NCBI RefSeq assembly: GCF_902859805.1
Contig: NZ_CADIKC010000001.1
Location: forward strand, 310,001-374,000
Source of the DNA: Paraburkholderia sediminicola
GTDB taxonomy: Bacteria; Pseudomonadota; Gammaproteobacteria; Burkholderiales; Burkholderiaceae
Direction of reading: 5' to 3'
Length of the DNA stretch: 64,000 nt
Below the pieces are notes generated by a model. That model did no database searches. It was given only the letters and a program-made list of their open reading frames with translations, and was not told the DNA's origin. Numbering within the stretch: the first letter of the stretch is position 1; the number at the start of each line of letters is the position of its first letter. Shown piece by piece: positions 9,155-18,145 of the stretch. The position numbers were made by a program, and so were the translations under genes.

Positions 9155-9727
9155 ATTTCGTCACATTTCACCGCGATTTACGACGCTTGCGTTCTGTACT
9201 CCCAACCATTACGAAACCTGTTGATGCGTCTGGCGCTAACCGACCTCTACCGTGCGCGCTGGACGCCGGCTATTCATGACGAGTGGACCCGCAATCTGAT
9301 TGCAAATCGTCCTGACCTCGATCCCGTCAAGATCTATCGCGTCCGCGACCTGATGGACGCGCACGTTCGGGATGCCTTGGTCGACAACTACGAGCATTTG
9401 ATGCCGGCCATCGATTTGCCGGACCCTGATGATGCACATGTGGTCGCCGCAGCCGTGCATTGCGGCGCGGAACTTATCGTCACGTTTAACCTGAAGGACT
9501 TTCCGGTCGATGCATTGAGCACCTTCAATGTAGCGGCCCAACATCCTGACGACTTCATCGCGGATCTCTTCGATCTGAACCAGGCGAAAGTTCTCGAAGC
9601 GATGGCTGAGCACAGGAAATCATTGAAAAACCCGCCCAAGTCTGTCGAAGAATACCTCGACACGCTGGCCGGGCTGGGTCTTACGCAAACCGTTTCCGTA
9701 GTCCGGCCCTACAGCATAGCTATCTGA
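9155..9727 (+). CDS. PIN-domain toxin (ribonuclease), apparent ATT start
   Basis: Read from ATT at 9155 this gives 190 residues. The segment AIYDACVLY supplies the first catalytic Asp (residue 10) of a PIN nuclease, and further acidic residues sit in AIHDEW and DPDDAHVVAAA. The first conventional starts (TTG 9221, ATG 9224) lie 66-69 nt further in and would delete strand 1 and this Asp. Either AUU is used (as in infC) or the toxin start has been lost and the protein is truncated and inactive. It follows the antitoxin stop by 3 nt in the same frame. Confidence 0.72.
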   Translation: MSSHFTAIYDACVLYSQPLRNLLMRLALTDLYRARWTPAIHDEWTRNLIANRPDLDPVKIYRVRDLMDAHVRDALVDNYEHLMPAIDLPDPDDAHVVAAAVHCGAELIVTFNLKDFPVDALSTFNVAAQHPDDFIADLFDLNQAKVLEAMAEHRKSLKNPPKSVEEYLDTLAGLGLTQTVSVVRPYSIAI

Positions 9728-9758
9728 AAAGCACTTTCACCTATGCTCAGGCCCACCC

Positions 9759-11276
9759 TCACGCGAACTGTATAAGCGTCGCGTCAATCGCCTCAGCCAG
9801 CGTATTGAACGCCGGCGCGATCTCCTCGTCCGGCACACAGGCATAGCCGATCAGCAGGCCCGACGGCGCCAACGCCGGCTGCGCGTAATACCCCGACAAC
9901 GGCCGTACGACGATATTGCGCTCCAGCGCCGCCGTAGCCACTGCACGGTCGTTACTGCCGTCAGGCAATTGCATCACCAGATGCAAACCGGCATCGCCGC
10001 CCACGGCCGGCAACGCGTCGCCATAACGCTGCGCGGCAGCGTCCAGCAGGGTCTGGCGACGCTGCCCGTAGAGCGTACGCATCTTGCGGATATGCGACGT
10101 GAAATGCCCTTCCGCGATGAATTCCGCGAGCATCGCCTGCTGCAACAACTGCCCTTCCCGATACAACTCCGCGCTCGCGGTCGCAAAGCTCTCCGCCAGC
10201 GCTTCCGGCACGACCAGGTAGCCGATGCGCAAGCCCGGAAACAGCGTCTTGCCGAAGCTGCCCACGTAAATCACCTGCCCGGACTTATCCAGACCCTGAA
10301 GCGATGCCAGCGGCCGGCTGCCATAGCGGTATTCGCTGTCGTAGTCGTCTTCAATGATCCAGCACTGATTCTGCCGCGCGTACTCAAGCAACATGCGCCG
10401 CCGCGCGAGGCTCATCACCATGCCCAGCGGATACTGATGCGATGGCGTGACGAGCATCAGCTTCGGCGGTTGCGCGAGATCGTCGGCGGAAGGATTGATA
10501 CCTTCTTCGTCGACGGCGATCGGCCGCGATTGCAGGCCGGACACGTGCAGCACGCTGCGCACGCCCCAATAGCAAGGGTCTTCGGTCCAGATCACGTCGC
10601 CCGGATCGGAAAGCAGGCGCACCGCCAGGTCGACCGACTGGTGGATCCCGGTCGTGACAATGATCTGCTCGGGCGTACAACGCACCGAGCGCGACGTCCG
10701 CAAATAGTCCGCCAATGCGTGCCGCAACGAGGCCAGGCCGCCGCCTGGCGCGTAGGTCAACAAATCCGGGCGCGGCCGGCGCCAATACTTGTTGTGCAGG
10801 CGGCTCCACACGCGCGCCGGAAACTTCGTGACATCCGGCACCCCGGGCATAAACGCACCCCATTGCCGCTTCGACACGCCTGCGCCCGAAATGAGCCTCG
10901 TGCCACGCGTCGACAGCGCGCGGCTGCCCTGCAAAGGCAGCGGCAGGGGCAACGACTCGAGCGGCGCGGCCAGCGCCTCGGCGTCGGGCACCCCGATGAT
11001 CTCGTCCGGCGCGCTTTCGGCGACGAACGTGCCGCGCCCAGTTGCCGAATTCACATAGCCTTCGAGCACCAGCTGCTCATACACCTGCGTGACCGTATTG
11101 CGCCCGATGCCCAATTCCTGCGCCAGCAGGCGCGACGATGGCACCCTGCTGCCCGCTGGCAATTCCCGCGAGAGGATCGCTTGCTGCAACAGCCGATGCA
11201 GTTGACGATAGATCGGCTGGCCGTTGCCACGGTCGAGGCGCTGCGCCAGCCAGTCGGACAAAACGCTCGCGCGCAT
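9759..11276 (-). CDS. gabR: MocR/GabR-type regulator (GntR HTH fused to aminotransferase fold)
   Basis: A 505-residue fusion. A GntR winged helix (PIYRQLHRLLQQAILSRELPAGSRVPSSRLLAQELGIGRNTV) covers residues about 20-75, followed by a fold-type I aminotransferase domain with the PLP-lysine region VGSFGKTLFPGLRIGY near residue 340. It is divergent from gabT with 124 nt between starts, so it is very probably the PLP/GABA-responsive activator of gabT-gabD. The symbol is by analogy with GabR. Confidence 0.85.
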   Translation of the reverse strand: MRASVLSDWLAQRLDRGNGQPIYRQLHRLLQQAILSRELPAGSRVPSSRLLAQELGIGRNTVTQVYEQLVLEGYVNSATGRGTFVAESAPDEIIGVPDAEALAAPLESLPLPLPLQGSRALSTRGTRLISGAGVSKRQWGAFMPGVPDVTKFPARVWSRLHNKYWRRPRPDLLTYAPGGGLASLRHALADYLRTSRSVRCTPEQIIVTTGIHQSVDLAVRLLSDPGDVIWTEDPCYWGVRSVLHVSGLQSRPIAVDEEGINPSADDLAQPPKLMLVTPSHQYPLGMVMSLARRRMLLEYARQNQCWIIEDDYDSEYRYGSRPLASLQGLDKSGQVIYVGSFGKTLFPGLRIGYLVVPEALAESFATASAELYREGQLLQQAMLAEFIAEGHFTSHIRKMRTLYGQRRQTLLDAAAQRYGDALPAVGGDAGLHLVMQLPDGSNDRAVATAALERNIVVRPLSGYYAQPALAPSGLLIGYACVPDEEIAPAFNTLAEAIDATLIQFA

Positions 11277-11278
11277 GA

Positions 11279-11324
11279 TTGGCTCCTACATTTTTATTGA
11301 AATGGCTCTGAAGTTAAGAGCCAA
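11279..11324. promoter_or_regulatory. candidate MocR/GabR operator in the divergent gab promoter
   Basis: TTGGCTCC (11279-11286) and ATGGCTCT (11302-11309) are direct repeats 23 bp apart, and AGAGCCAA (11317-11324) is the inverse of the second (TGGCTCT/AGAGCCA, spacer 7). A possible gabT -10, TATAGT, lies at 11332-11337. Repeated half-sites spaced by about two helical turns are typical of MocR regulators. Confidence 0.45.
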
Positions 11325-11400
11325 ATCTCATTATAGTCGCTGCATGTGCTGCGCTGAGCGTGCGGCGTCCGCAAAAAACCGAGGAGCGAAGGAGATAACC

Positions 11401-12684
11401 ATGAAGAATGCTGACCTGAAGAGCCGCAAAGACGCCGCCACGCCGCGCGGCGTCGGAGTGATGTGCGATTTCTACGCCGAGCGCGCGGAGAATGCCGAGT
11501 TGTGGGACGTCGAAGGCCGCCGTTTCATCGATTTCGCAGCGGGCATTGCGGTATGCAACACCGGCCACCGTCACCCGAAGATTCTGGCCGCGATCCGCGA
11601 CCAGCTCGATCATTTCACGCACACCGCGTATCAGATCGTGCCGTACGCGTCGTACGTCGAACTGGCTGAGAAGATCAACGCGCGCGCACCGGGCGACTAT
11701 CCGAAGAAAACCGCGTTCTTCACGACGGGCGCCGAAGCCGTTGAAAACGCGATCAAGATTGCGCGCGCCGCGACCGGCCGTCCGGGCGTGATCGCGTTCA
11801 CCGGCGGTTTCCATGGCCGCACGATGATGGGCATGGCGCTGACCGGCAAGGTCGCGCCGTACAAGATCGGCTTTGGTCCGTTCCCGGCGGACGTGTTCCA
11901 CGCCCCGTTCCCGAATCCGCTGCATGGCGTGACGACGGCTGATTCGCTGAAGGCGATCGAGTTTCTGTTCAAGGCCGACATCGATCCGAAGCGCGTCGCG
12001 GCGATCATTTTCGAACCGGTTCAGGGCGAAGGCGGTTTCTACCCGGCGCCGGCCGAGTTCGTTCGCGCACTGCGCAAGCTGTGCAATGAGCATGGCATTT
12101 TGCTGATTGCCGACGAAGTGCAGACGGGTTTTGCACGCACCGGCAAGTTGTTTGCAATGCATCACTATGACGTGGTGCCTGATCTGATGACGATGGCCAA
12201 GAGCCTCGCGGGCGGCATGCCGTTGTCGGGTGTGGTCGGACGAGCTGATCTGATGGATGCGGCGGCGCCTGGCGGTTTGGGCGGCACGTATGCGGGTAAC
12301 CCGCTGGCGGTTGCTTCCGCGCATGCTGTGCTCGATATCATCGATGAAGAGAAGCTCTGCGAGCGGGCTACGGTTCTGGGTGATCGTGTCAAGGCAAAGC
12401 TGATCGCGCTTCAGAGCGAAGTTCCGCAGATCGCCGATGTGCGTGGTCCGGGCGGGATGGTTGCCGTTGAGTTCTGCAAGGCAGGTGGCACGGAGCCGGA
12501 TGCGGAGTTCACCAAGCGGGTACAGACTCGGGCGCTGGAGCGCGGGCTGTTGCTGCTGGTTTGTGGTGTTTATTCGAACGTCGTTCGGTTCCTTTTCCCG
12601 CTCACTATTCAAGACTCCGTGTTTGATGAGGCTATGGGGATTCTTGAAGCGGTGCTTAAGGAGAGTGTTGTTGTAGCTGTTTGA
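11401..12684 (+). CDS. gabT: 4-aminobutyrate--2-oxoglutarate transaminase
   Basis: 427 residues with the complete class-III aminotransferase pattern: TTGAEAVENAIK phosphate-binding segment, GGFHGRT, the DEVQTGFARTG cofactor Asp motif, and PLP lysine in MTMAKSLAGGMPL. It converts GABA and 2-oxoglutarate to succinate semialdehyde and glutamate. GAAGGAGATAACC gives a strong ribosome site at ATG 11401; longer forms are unnecessary. The partner gabD follows, unusually, after an 840-nt gap filled by a repeat element. Confidence 0.93.
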   Translation: MKNADLKSRKDAATPRGVGVMCDFYAERAENAELWDVEGRRFIDFAAGIAVCNTGHRHPKILAAIRDQLDHFTHTAYQIVPYASYVELAEKINARAPGDYPKKTAFFTTGAEAVENAIKIARAATGRPGVIAFTGGFHGRTMMGMALTGKVAPYKIGFGPFPADVFHAPFPNPLHGVTTADSLKAIEFLFKADIDPKRVAAIIFEPVQGEGGFYPAPAEFVRALRKLCNEHGILLIADEVQTGFARTGKLFAMHHYDVVPDLMTMAKSLAGGMPLSGVVGRADLMDAAAPGGLGGTYAGNPLAVASAHAVLDIIDEEKLCERATVLGDRVKAKLIALQSEVPQIADVRGPGGMVAVEFCKAGGTEPDAEFTKRVQTRALERGLLLLVCGVYSNVVRFLFPLTIQDSVFDEAMGILEAVLKESVVVAV

Positions 12685-12747
12685 TTGTTTTTTTTGCCTG
12701 CGCGGCGCTTTTTGGTTTTGATGTTTGCCGCGTTGGGCTTTGTTTTT

Positions 12748-12992
12748 TTTGCCTTTTGCGGCGCTTATTGTTCGTGTTCCTGGTTTTTGTGCCTTTTCTT
12801 GTTTTGTTAGTGGTCTATTAGCGTTCCCCCTGTGCGGGGGGGCACCTACTTTTCTTTGCCTGCTGCAAAGAAAAGTAGGCAAAAGAAAGCAGCTTAAACC
12901 GCTAATGCTAAGCGGGGCCCGTGGTCTGCTACTGGTAGTGGTGCATCTGGAATCCGTGCTCTCGCGCATTCCGCGCTAGTGACAAAGGTGTC
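12748..12992 (+). repeat. dispersed hairpin repeat, copy A
   Basis: Forward copy. Landmarks in order are TTAGTGGTCTATTAG (12807-12821), a C5-TGTGC-G5 hairpin, a perfect 15-bp stem-loop (12845-12859 with 12865-12879, loop CTGCT), AAACCGCTAATGCTAAG, GTGGTGCATCTGGAATCC (12939-12956) and GTGACAAAGGTGTCAT. Copy B is its inverse, and copy C at 55.9 kb shares the same landmarks. Confidence 0.85.
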
Positions 12993-13201
12993 ATCAGCTC
13001 CCACTCCGCACTGCGTGCGTCGCGGATGGGTTTGCACGGGAAACCATGGGCTTCGGTTGAGGTTTGTGGGGGCCATCGGCTTCGCCTCGGCGACGCGCGT
13101 CTGCATTCTCCGAGGAACCCCGCCTCAAATGCTATGGCGGTGCAACGACGAGCCACGGCCCGGTAGCGAGACGCGGGCGTCAAAACGTAGCGAGCGGTTT
13201 T

Positions 13202-13490
13202 AAGAAGTACGCTTCGGCGCGCGCAGCGCCGCCGGAAGTATGACGCCCTTGTCACTGGCGTATGCAGGTGCACGAACCCAGATTCCAGATGCACCACTAC
13301 CCGCAGCAAGCTACGGTGCCCACTTAGCATTAGCGGTTTGAGCCGCTTTCTTTTGCCTACTTTTCTTTGCGGCAAGCAAAGAAAAGTAGGTGCCCCCCCG
13401 CACAGGGGGAACACTAATAGACCACTAACAAAACAAGGAAAGGCCAAAGCCCCAGGAACACGGACAAAAAAGCGCCGCGAAGGCAAAAAA
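13202..13490 (-). repeat. dispersed hairpin repeat, copy B
   Basis: Reverse-oriented copy of the same element. The 15-bp stem-loop (13366-13380 with 13386-13400) is perfect, with loop TTGCC when read in copy A's orientation. It pairs with copy A over about 245 bp. Beyond that (13202-13240) it continues to match copy C through the segment ending at CGCGCCGAAGCGTACTTC. It ends about 34 nt before the gabD start. Confidence 0.85.
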
Positions 13491-13524
13491 CCTCAAATCC
13501 AAACCCCAAAGGAACAAACCAAAA

Positions 13525-14985
13525 ATGCCAACGCTAGCCCTAAAAGACCCCTCCCTTCTAAAAACAAAAGCCTACATATCAGGCGAATGGCAATCCGCCG
13601 AAGACACCACAACATTCGAAGTAAAAAACCCCGCCACAGGCGAAACAATCGCCACAGTGCCCCGCATGGGCACATCCGAAACCCGCCGTGCAATCGACAC
13701 GGCGAACGCCGCCTGGCCAGCATGGCGAGCCACCACCGCCAAACAACGCGCCACGATCCTGCGTAAATGGCATGACCTCATGCTGGAAAACGCCGACGAT
13801 CTGGCAACGATCCTCACCAGCGAACAAGGCAAACCCCTCGCCGAAGCAAAAGGCGAAATCCTCTACGCCGCCTCGTTCCTGGAATGGTTCGCCGAAGAAG
13901 GCAAACGCGTCAACGGTGACACCATCCCCACACCGGCAAACGACAAACGCATCGTCGTGACGAAAGAACCGATCGGTGTCTGCGCAGCCATCACGCCGTG
14001 GAATTTCCCGGCGGCCATGATCACGCGTAAAGTCGGCCCGGCACTCGCCGCCGGCTGCCCGATCATTGTCAAACCGGCCGAAGCCACGCCGCTCTCGGCG
14101 CTCGCTCTCGCCGTGCTGGCCGAGCGCGCCGGTGTGCCACGCGGTGTGTTCAACGTCGTCACAGGCGAGCCGAAAGCGATCGGCGCGGAGATGACCGGCA
14201 ATCCGATCGTGCGCAAACTGTCGTTCACTGGTTCGACGCCGGTCGGCCGTCTGCTGATGGCGCAGTGCGCACCGACAGTCAAGAAAGTGTCGCTCGAACT
14301 CGGTGGCAACGCACCGTTCATCGTCTTCGAAGATGCGGACCTGGATGCGGCCGTAGCCGGCGCCATCGCATCGAAATATCGCAATAGCGGCCAGACCTGC
14401 GTGTGCACGAATCGCTTCTACGTACACGATAAAGTCTACGACGCATTCGCCGAAAAACTGCGCGTCGCCGTCGAACAGCTCAAGGTCGGCCGCGGCACCG
14501 AAGACGGTGTCACGCAAGGTCCGCTGATCAATGAAGCCGCTGTGCTCAAGGTCGAATCGCATATCGAAGACGCCCTCGCCAAAGGCGCACGCATCGTCAC
14601 CGGCGGCAAGCGCCATGCACTCGGTCATGGCTTCTTCGAGCCGACCGTGCTCGCGGATGTCACGCCGGCCATGAAGGTGGCTCGCGACGAAACCTTCGGC
14701 CCGCTCGCGCCGCTGTTCCGCTTCTCGTCGGATGAAGAAGTGATCCGCCTCGCCAACGATACGGAATTCGGCCTCGCGTCGTACTTCTACAGCCGCGATA
14801 TCGGCCGCGTCTGGCGTGTCGCGGAAGCGCTCGAATACGGCATGGTGGGTATCAACACCGGCCTGATTTCGAACGAAGTCGCGCCGTTCGGTGGCGTCAA
14901 GCAATCCGGTCTCGGCCGCGAAGGCTCGCAATACGGTATCGACGACTACGTCGTGATCAAGTACATGTGCGTCGGCGGGATCTGA
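13525..14985 (+). CDS. gabD: succinate-semialdehyde dehydrogenase
   Basis: 486 residues of the aldehyde dehydrogenase family. The folding and NAD(P) motifs are PWNFPAAMITRKVGPALAAG and FTGSTPVGRLL, the catalytic Glu is in LELGGNAPF, and the nucleophilic Cys is in NSGQTCVCTNRF. The overall sequence is GabD-like, oxidising succinate semialdehyde to succinate, the step after GabT. Codons at the 5' end are unusually A-rich (ccaaaaat leader and first 40 codons) compared with the rest, right beside the repeat. A strong terminator follows. Confidence 0.93.
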   Translation: MPTLALKDPSLLKTKAYISGEWQSAEDTTTFEVKNPATGETIATVPRMGTSETRRAIDTANAAWPAWRATTAKQRATILRKWHDLMLENADDLATILTSEQGKPLAEAKGEILYAASFLEWFAEEGKRVNGDTIPTPANDKRIVVTKEPIGVCAAITPWNFPAAMITRKVGPALAAGCPIIVKPAEATPLSALALAVLAERAGVPRGVFNVVTGEPKAIGAEMTGNPIVRKLSFTGSTPVGRLLMAQCAPTVKKVSLELGGNAPFIVFEDADLDAAVAGAIASKYRNSGQTCVCTNRFYVHDKVYDAFAEKLRVAVEQLKVGRGTEDGVTQGPLINEAAVLKVESHIEDALAKGARIVTGGKRHALGHGFFEPTVLADVTPAMKVARDETFGPLAPLFRFSSDEEVIRLANDTEFGLASYFYSRDIGRVWRVAEALEYGMVGINTGLISNEVAPFGGVKQSGLGREGSQYGIDDYVVIKYMCVGGI

Positions 14986-15065
14986 GCCTTTACTGTAACG
15001 GCTCGAATATTGGAGTTACGCTGAAAGCTACGCCGACTGAAATCCTTCTGCGCGTAGCCTAAGTG

Positions 15066-15114
15066 AAGTGCCCCTCGCGCGCGGATCAGTTCGTGCGCGA
15101 GGGGCACTTTTTTA
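15066..15114 (+). terminator. rho-independent terminator after gabD
   Basis: A 15-bp perfect stem (AAGTGCCCCTCGCGC at 15066-15080 with its complement at 15095-15109) is followed by TTTTTTA. A textbook intrinsic terminator. Confidence 0.92.
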
Positions 15115-15162
15115 TTTTGCGCTGCTGCCGGGAGAGCCAGGTGATGGAAGCAGCTATGTGCG

Positions 15163-16149
15163 TCAGCGAAGAGACTTCAGCGCGGTAAGGTAAGCGGTAC
15201 GCTCGGCCGTGACCAATCGGCGAGCTTCAACTTGCGGGCGAAGAATCTGTTCGAAGAATAGTCGTTCGTCCACCGTGAACTGCGTCGCGAGAATGTCGGC
15301 GAGCCGCGGAGCCCAAGGATGCGGCGAGCTGCCAAGCAGCACGTCCCACGAGGTGACCGCGGCCGGGCGGACATCAATGTGGAACTCCATATGAACATCC
15401 ACGAACCCCGCATCTAAAGTGAAGCGGACCAGATCGCGTTCGCCGTAGTTGGCAATCGGACTCTCAGAAATTTTTTCCTCAGTATCGGGAAACTGAGCGG
15501 ATTTCCAGCGATGCAGCAGGTGGAAAAAGTTGTCCCCTGCTTTCTCGGGCAGACCTTCAACGACTTTCCGCAGCGAGCTTGCCTCGATTGCATCGTCGCG
15601 CAGAATCGGTTCGGCGATCGATAGCCGGCCACCGGGCCTGAGAATCCGATGAAATTCCCGCAGGGCCGCCATCTTGTCCGGGACGTACGCGAGAACGGCC
15701 CGTGTCGTGACTGCATCGACGGCGCCATCCTCAATGCCATCGAGCGATTCGGCGGAGCATTGGATGAAGGCGCACTGATCCCGGATCTTCCGCTCAACTG
15801 CGAGTGCTTCAGTGTGACGAAGCAGAGGTGCCGAAATATCCGTCATAAGCACGCGCAGCGATGGGCCTATGCGGTCGATCGCGCTTAAACCGATCTGCCC
15901 ATCACCGGTACCGATGTCGGCGAGCGTCATGCCAGGGGCAAGCCTCGCGCCGGCCAGAACGCGGTCCACCTGGTGTTTGAGTTCGACATGGAGCGCTTGT
16001 TCGTGCGCTGGATCATCTCCGTGCCGGATATGTAACAGCCAATCGGACCACACATCGGATTGCAGCTGGGAGTCGAAGCTATTCATGTCGAAGGACGTAT
16101 CTCGATTGGACAACGAGGTGTATCGACTGACCAAAGACTCGAACCTCAT
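15163..16149 (-). CDS. class I SAM-dependent methyltransferase
   Basis: 328 residues. The SAM motif I is LADIGTGDGQIG near residues 77-88; motif II-like acidic LMTDISAP follows; AVDAVTTRAVLAYVPDK and FHRILRPGGRLSIAEPI correspond to motifs IV-VI. The C-terminal 120 residues carry a family-specific cap with no recognised domain. An alternative start, MNSFDSQL, lies 63 nt downstream. It is divergent from another methyltransferase-domain gene with about 300 nt between. The substrate is unknown. Confidence 0.78.
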   Translation of the reverse strand: MRFESLVSRYTSLSNRDTSFDMNSFDSQLQSDVWSDWLLHIRHGDDPAHEQALHVELKHQVDRVLAGARLAPGMTLADIGTGDGQIGLSAIDRIGPSLRVLMTDISAPLLRHTEALAVERKIRDQCAFIQCSAESLDGIEDGAVDAVTTRAVLAYVPDKMAALREFHRILRPGGRLSIAEPILRDDAIEASSLRKVVEGLPEKAGDNFFHLLHRWKSAQFPDTEEKISESPIANYGERDLVRFTLDAGFVDVHMEFHIDVRPAAVTSWDVLLGSSPHPWAPRLADILATQFTVDERLFFEQILRPQVEARRLVTAERTAYLTALKSLR

Positions 16150-16446
16150 CCCGGATCAGCCGACAGGTAGCGTGGGTGCATCACCATCGGCGCATGAATG
16201 TAAAGGAAGTTACCTTATGAGAACCTGAATTAGTGTCATTCGTAAGGGAAACTGCATAGGAATATCCAGGGTCGATCTGTGGATAGACAAGCGGGCTGCG
16301 CTATGAGAGGCTTCGCATCGCGCCGACCTGACGGCGAGGCGATCCATACCCGGCGACGTTGAGCACATCGCCCGGCCTCTGCTGAAAGTGAGTCGGGAAG
16401 CCGTCGTGCCAGCACGGCGATCCTTCAAGAAAACGTGAGCTAGAAC
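16150..16446. other. intergenic region between divergent methyltransferase genes
   Basis: 297 nt holding the promoters of both genes. I see no clear operator, terminator or RNA gene in it. Short frames crossing it have no credible ribosome site. Confidence 0.6.
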
Positions 16447-18006
16447 GTGAGTGAGTGGGAAGCCGGCAGCATTGATGGTATTGCGTACACGTACGGCTAT
16501 TGCGACGAACTGGATCCGCTGCGCCTTAGACTTCCGTTGCTGCAGTCGGGAATTGCCCCTCCGGTCCTGCGTACCGCCTGCGAGCTAGGATTCGGCCATG
16601 GCGTCAGCGTAAATATCCACGCAGCCGGGTCAGCTACAAGATGGTTCGGTACTGACTTCAACCCGTCGCATGCGAGTTTTGCCCAGCAACTGACACAGCG
16701 CGCCGGATCGCAGGCAAGTTTGTCCGCTGAAAGCTTCGCGGAATTCTGTGCGCGAGACGATTTGCCGAATTTTGATTTCATCGGCATGCACGGTATCTGG
16801 AGCTGGATTTCCGACGAAAATCGCGCGCTTATAGCCGATTTTATTCGACGCAAACTCAATGACGGCGGCGTCGTGTATATGAGCTATAACACCCAACCCG
16901 GGTGGGCCACGATGTTGCCGGTGCGCGACTTGATGAACTGTCATTTCCAGGTGAGCGCGCGGTTGAATGAACACGGCGGCGTGCCTGCCGAAACGCAAGT
17001 CCAGACGCACATTGCTGCGGCGTTGGACTTCGTCAAGTCCGTGGTTGCAACGCAACCCGGCTACGCAGTGGTCAACCCGCAACTGGCTGAACGTGTCGAC
17101 GCGTTGTGCAAGGAGAACGCGCACTACCTCGCACATGAATATTTCAATCGCGACTGGCGGCCCATGACTTTCTCGCAGGTCACATCATCGCTTGCCGCGA
17201 GCGGTTTGACTTATGGCTGTTCTGCGGACTATCGCGATCACGTTGACGAGATCAATCTCAACCCCGCTCAACGCGGCTTGCTGGCGGGCATTCCAGATAC
17301 CACTTTACGTGAGACCGTACGGGACTTTTGCATCAACCGTTCGATGCGGCGAGATTACTGGATCAAAGGAAGCCGAACACTCGACGAGGATGCGCAGCAG
17401 ACGGCGCTGCGCGCGCATCGCGTCATGCTGGCGCTGCCGAGAGCTTCGGTCCTGCTGAAGATACGCGGTGCGCTGGGAGAAGCGACGCTACCGGAAAGCT
17501 CATTTGGTCCGATCCTCGACGCGCTTGCCAACCATCTCCCCGCACGCCTCGCCGATATCGAAAACAGCGTCCGTGAGCGCGGGATTACGCTCCCCTTCAT
17601 CGTCAAGGCCGTAACATTGTTAGTAGGCGCCGGGGTGTTGCTGAATGTACAGGGCGAGGCGCACGTTGAGCTTGCTCGTCCGTCATCGGACAGGCTGAAC
17701 GCCGCCATTTGCGAGCAAGCGCTCGAGCATGGGGACATACAATTCCTCGTCAGTCCGGTGTCCGGATCGGGCGTTCTGATTCCCCGTGTGCCACAGCTCT
17801 TCCTGTTGGCGAGACGGCGTCATTTAAGCGAACCTACACAGTGGGCCGAATTCGCCGAAGCTGCTCTGCACACGAACCCCATGCCTGCTAATACCACGGA
17901 AGGTGTTTCCGTTAGCCCGCTGAACGCCCGCGACGAACTGATTGCGAAAGCGAATCGCTTTGCCGAAATACATCTACCGATTCTGAAGGCGCTGGGAATC
18001 GCTTGA
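16447..18006 (+). CDS. methyltransferase with MethyTransf_Reg (PF10119-like) domain
   Basis: 519 residues. A degenerate Rossmann methyltransferase occupies the N-terminal 200 residues (CELGFGHGVSVN motif I near 45, WFGTDFNPSHASFA motif II, FDFIGMHGIWSWI). A helical methyltransferase-regulatory domain begins near residue 225, followed by a winged-helix-like C terminus. The start is GTG 16447; no upstream ATG is in frame. Such proteins modify as yet unknown substrates, often near surface-polymer genes, which are absent here. Confidence 0.78.
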   Translation: MSEWEAGSIDGIAYTYGYCDELDPLRLRLPLLQSGIAPPVLRTACELGFGHGVSVNIHAAGSATRWFGTDFNPSHASFAQQLTQRAGSQASLSAESFAEFCARDDLPNFDFIGMHGIWSWISDENRALIADFIRRKLNDGGVVYMSYNTQPGWATMLPVRDLMNCHFQVSARLNEHGGVPAETQVQTHIAAALDFVKSVVATQPGYAVVNPQLAERVDALCKENAHYLAHEYFNRDWRPMTFSQVTSSLAASGLTYGCSADYRDHVDEINLNPAQRGLLAGIPDTTLRETVRDFCINRSMRRDYWIKGSRTLDEDAQQTALRAHRVMLALPRASVLLKIRGALGEATLPESSFGPILDALANHLPARLADIENSVRERGITLPFIVKAVTLLVGAGVLLNVQGEAHVELARPSSDRLNAAICEQALEHGDIQFLVSPVSGSGVLIPRVPQLFLLARRRHLSEPTQWAEFAEAALHTNPMPANTTEGVSVSPLNARDELIAKANRFAEIHLPILKALGIA

Positions 18007-18145
18007 GGCAGCGCTACGGTCGCCAAACGGATCGCGCCACCTCCATGGCCGCGTCCGCTCCAGTAGACAACCGGGCGTCCAGCCAACGCAATCGCCGCGA
18101 CACTGCTTACGGCGATCACGTCATCCGGCCATCTACGCGCGGCCG

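Larger units (their letters stand above)
12685..13524. other. gabT-gabD intergenic region containing a large inverted repeat
   Basis: 840 nt without a credible gene. It holds two oppositely oriented copies of a dispersed repeat (12748-12992 and 13241-13490) around a unique core of about 250 nt. Frames translated from this region recur at 55.9 kb in the same repeat, so they are not independent genes. The left margin after gabT is T-rich. Confidence 0.85.

Noticed and set aside
9969..11300. 443-residue forward frame
   Set aside because: Antisense of the MocR regulator; no start signal and shadow-type His/Arg/Gln composition.
11314..12969. 551-residue reverse frame
   Set aside because: Antisense of gabT running into the repeat; no family resemblance.
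12929..13486. 185-residue reverse frame between gabT and gabD
   Set aside because: It is the translation of the dispersed repeat. The same peptide pieces (FPLCGGAPTFLCLPQRKVGK-like, HLESGF) arise from copies A and C, so it reflects repeat DNA and not a gene.
13579..14931. 450-residue reverse frame
   Set aside because: Antisense of gabD.
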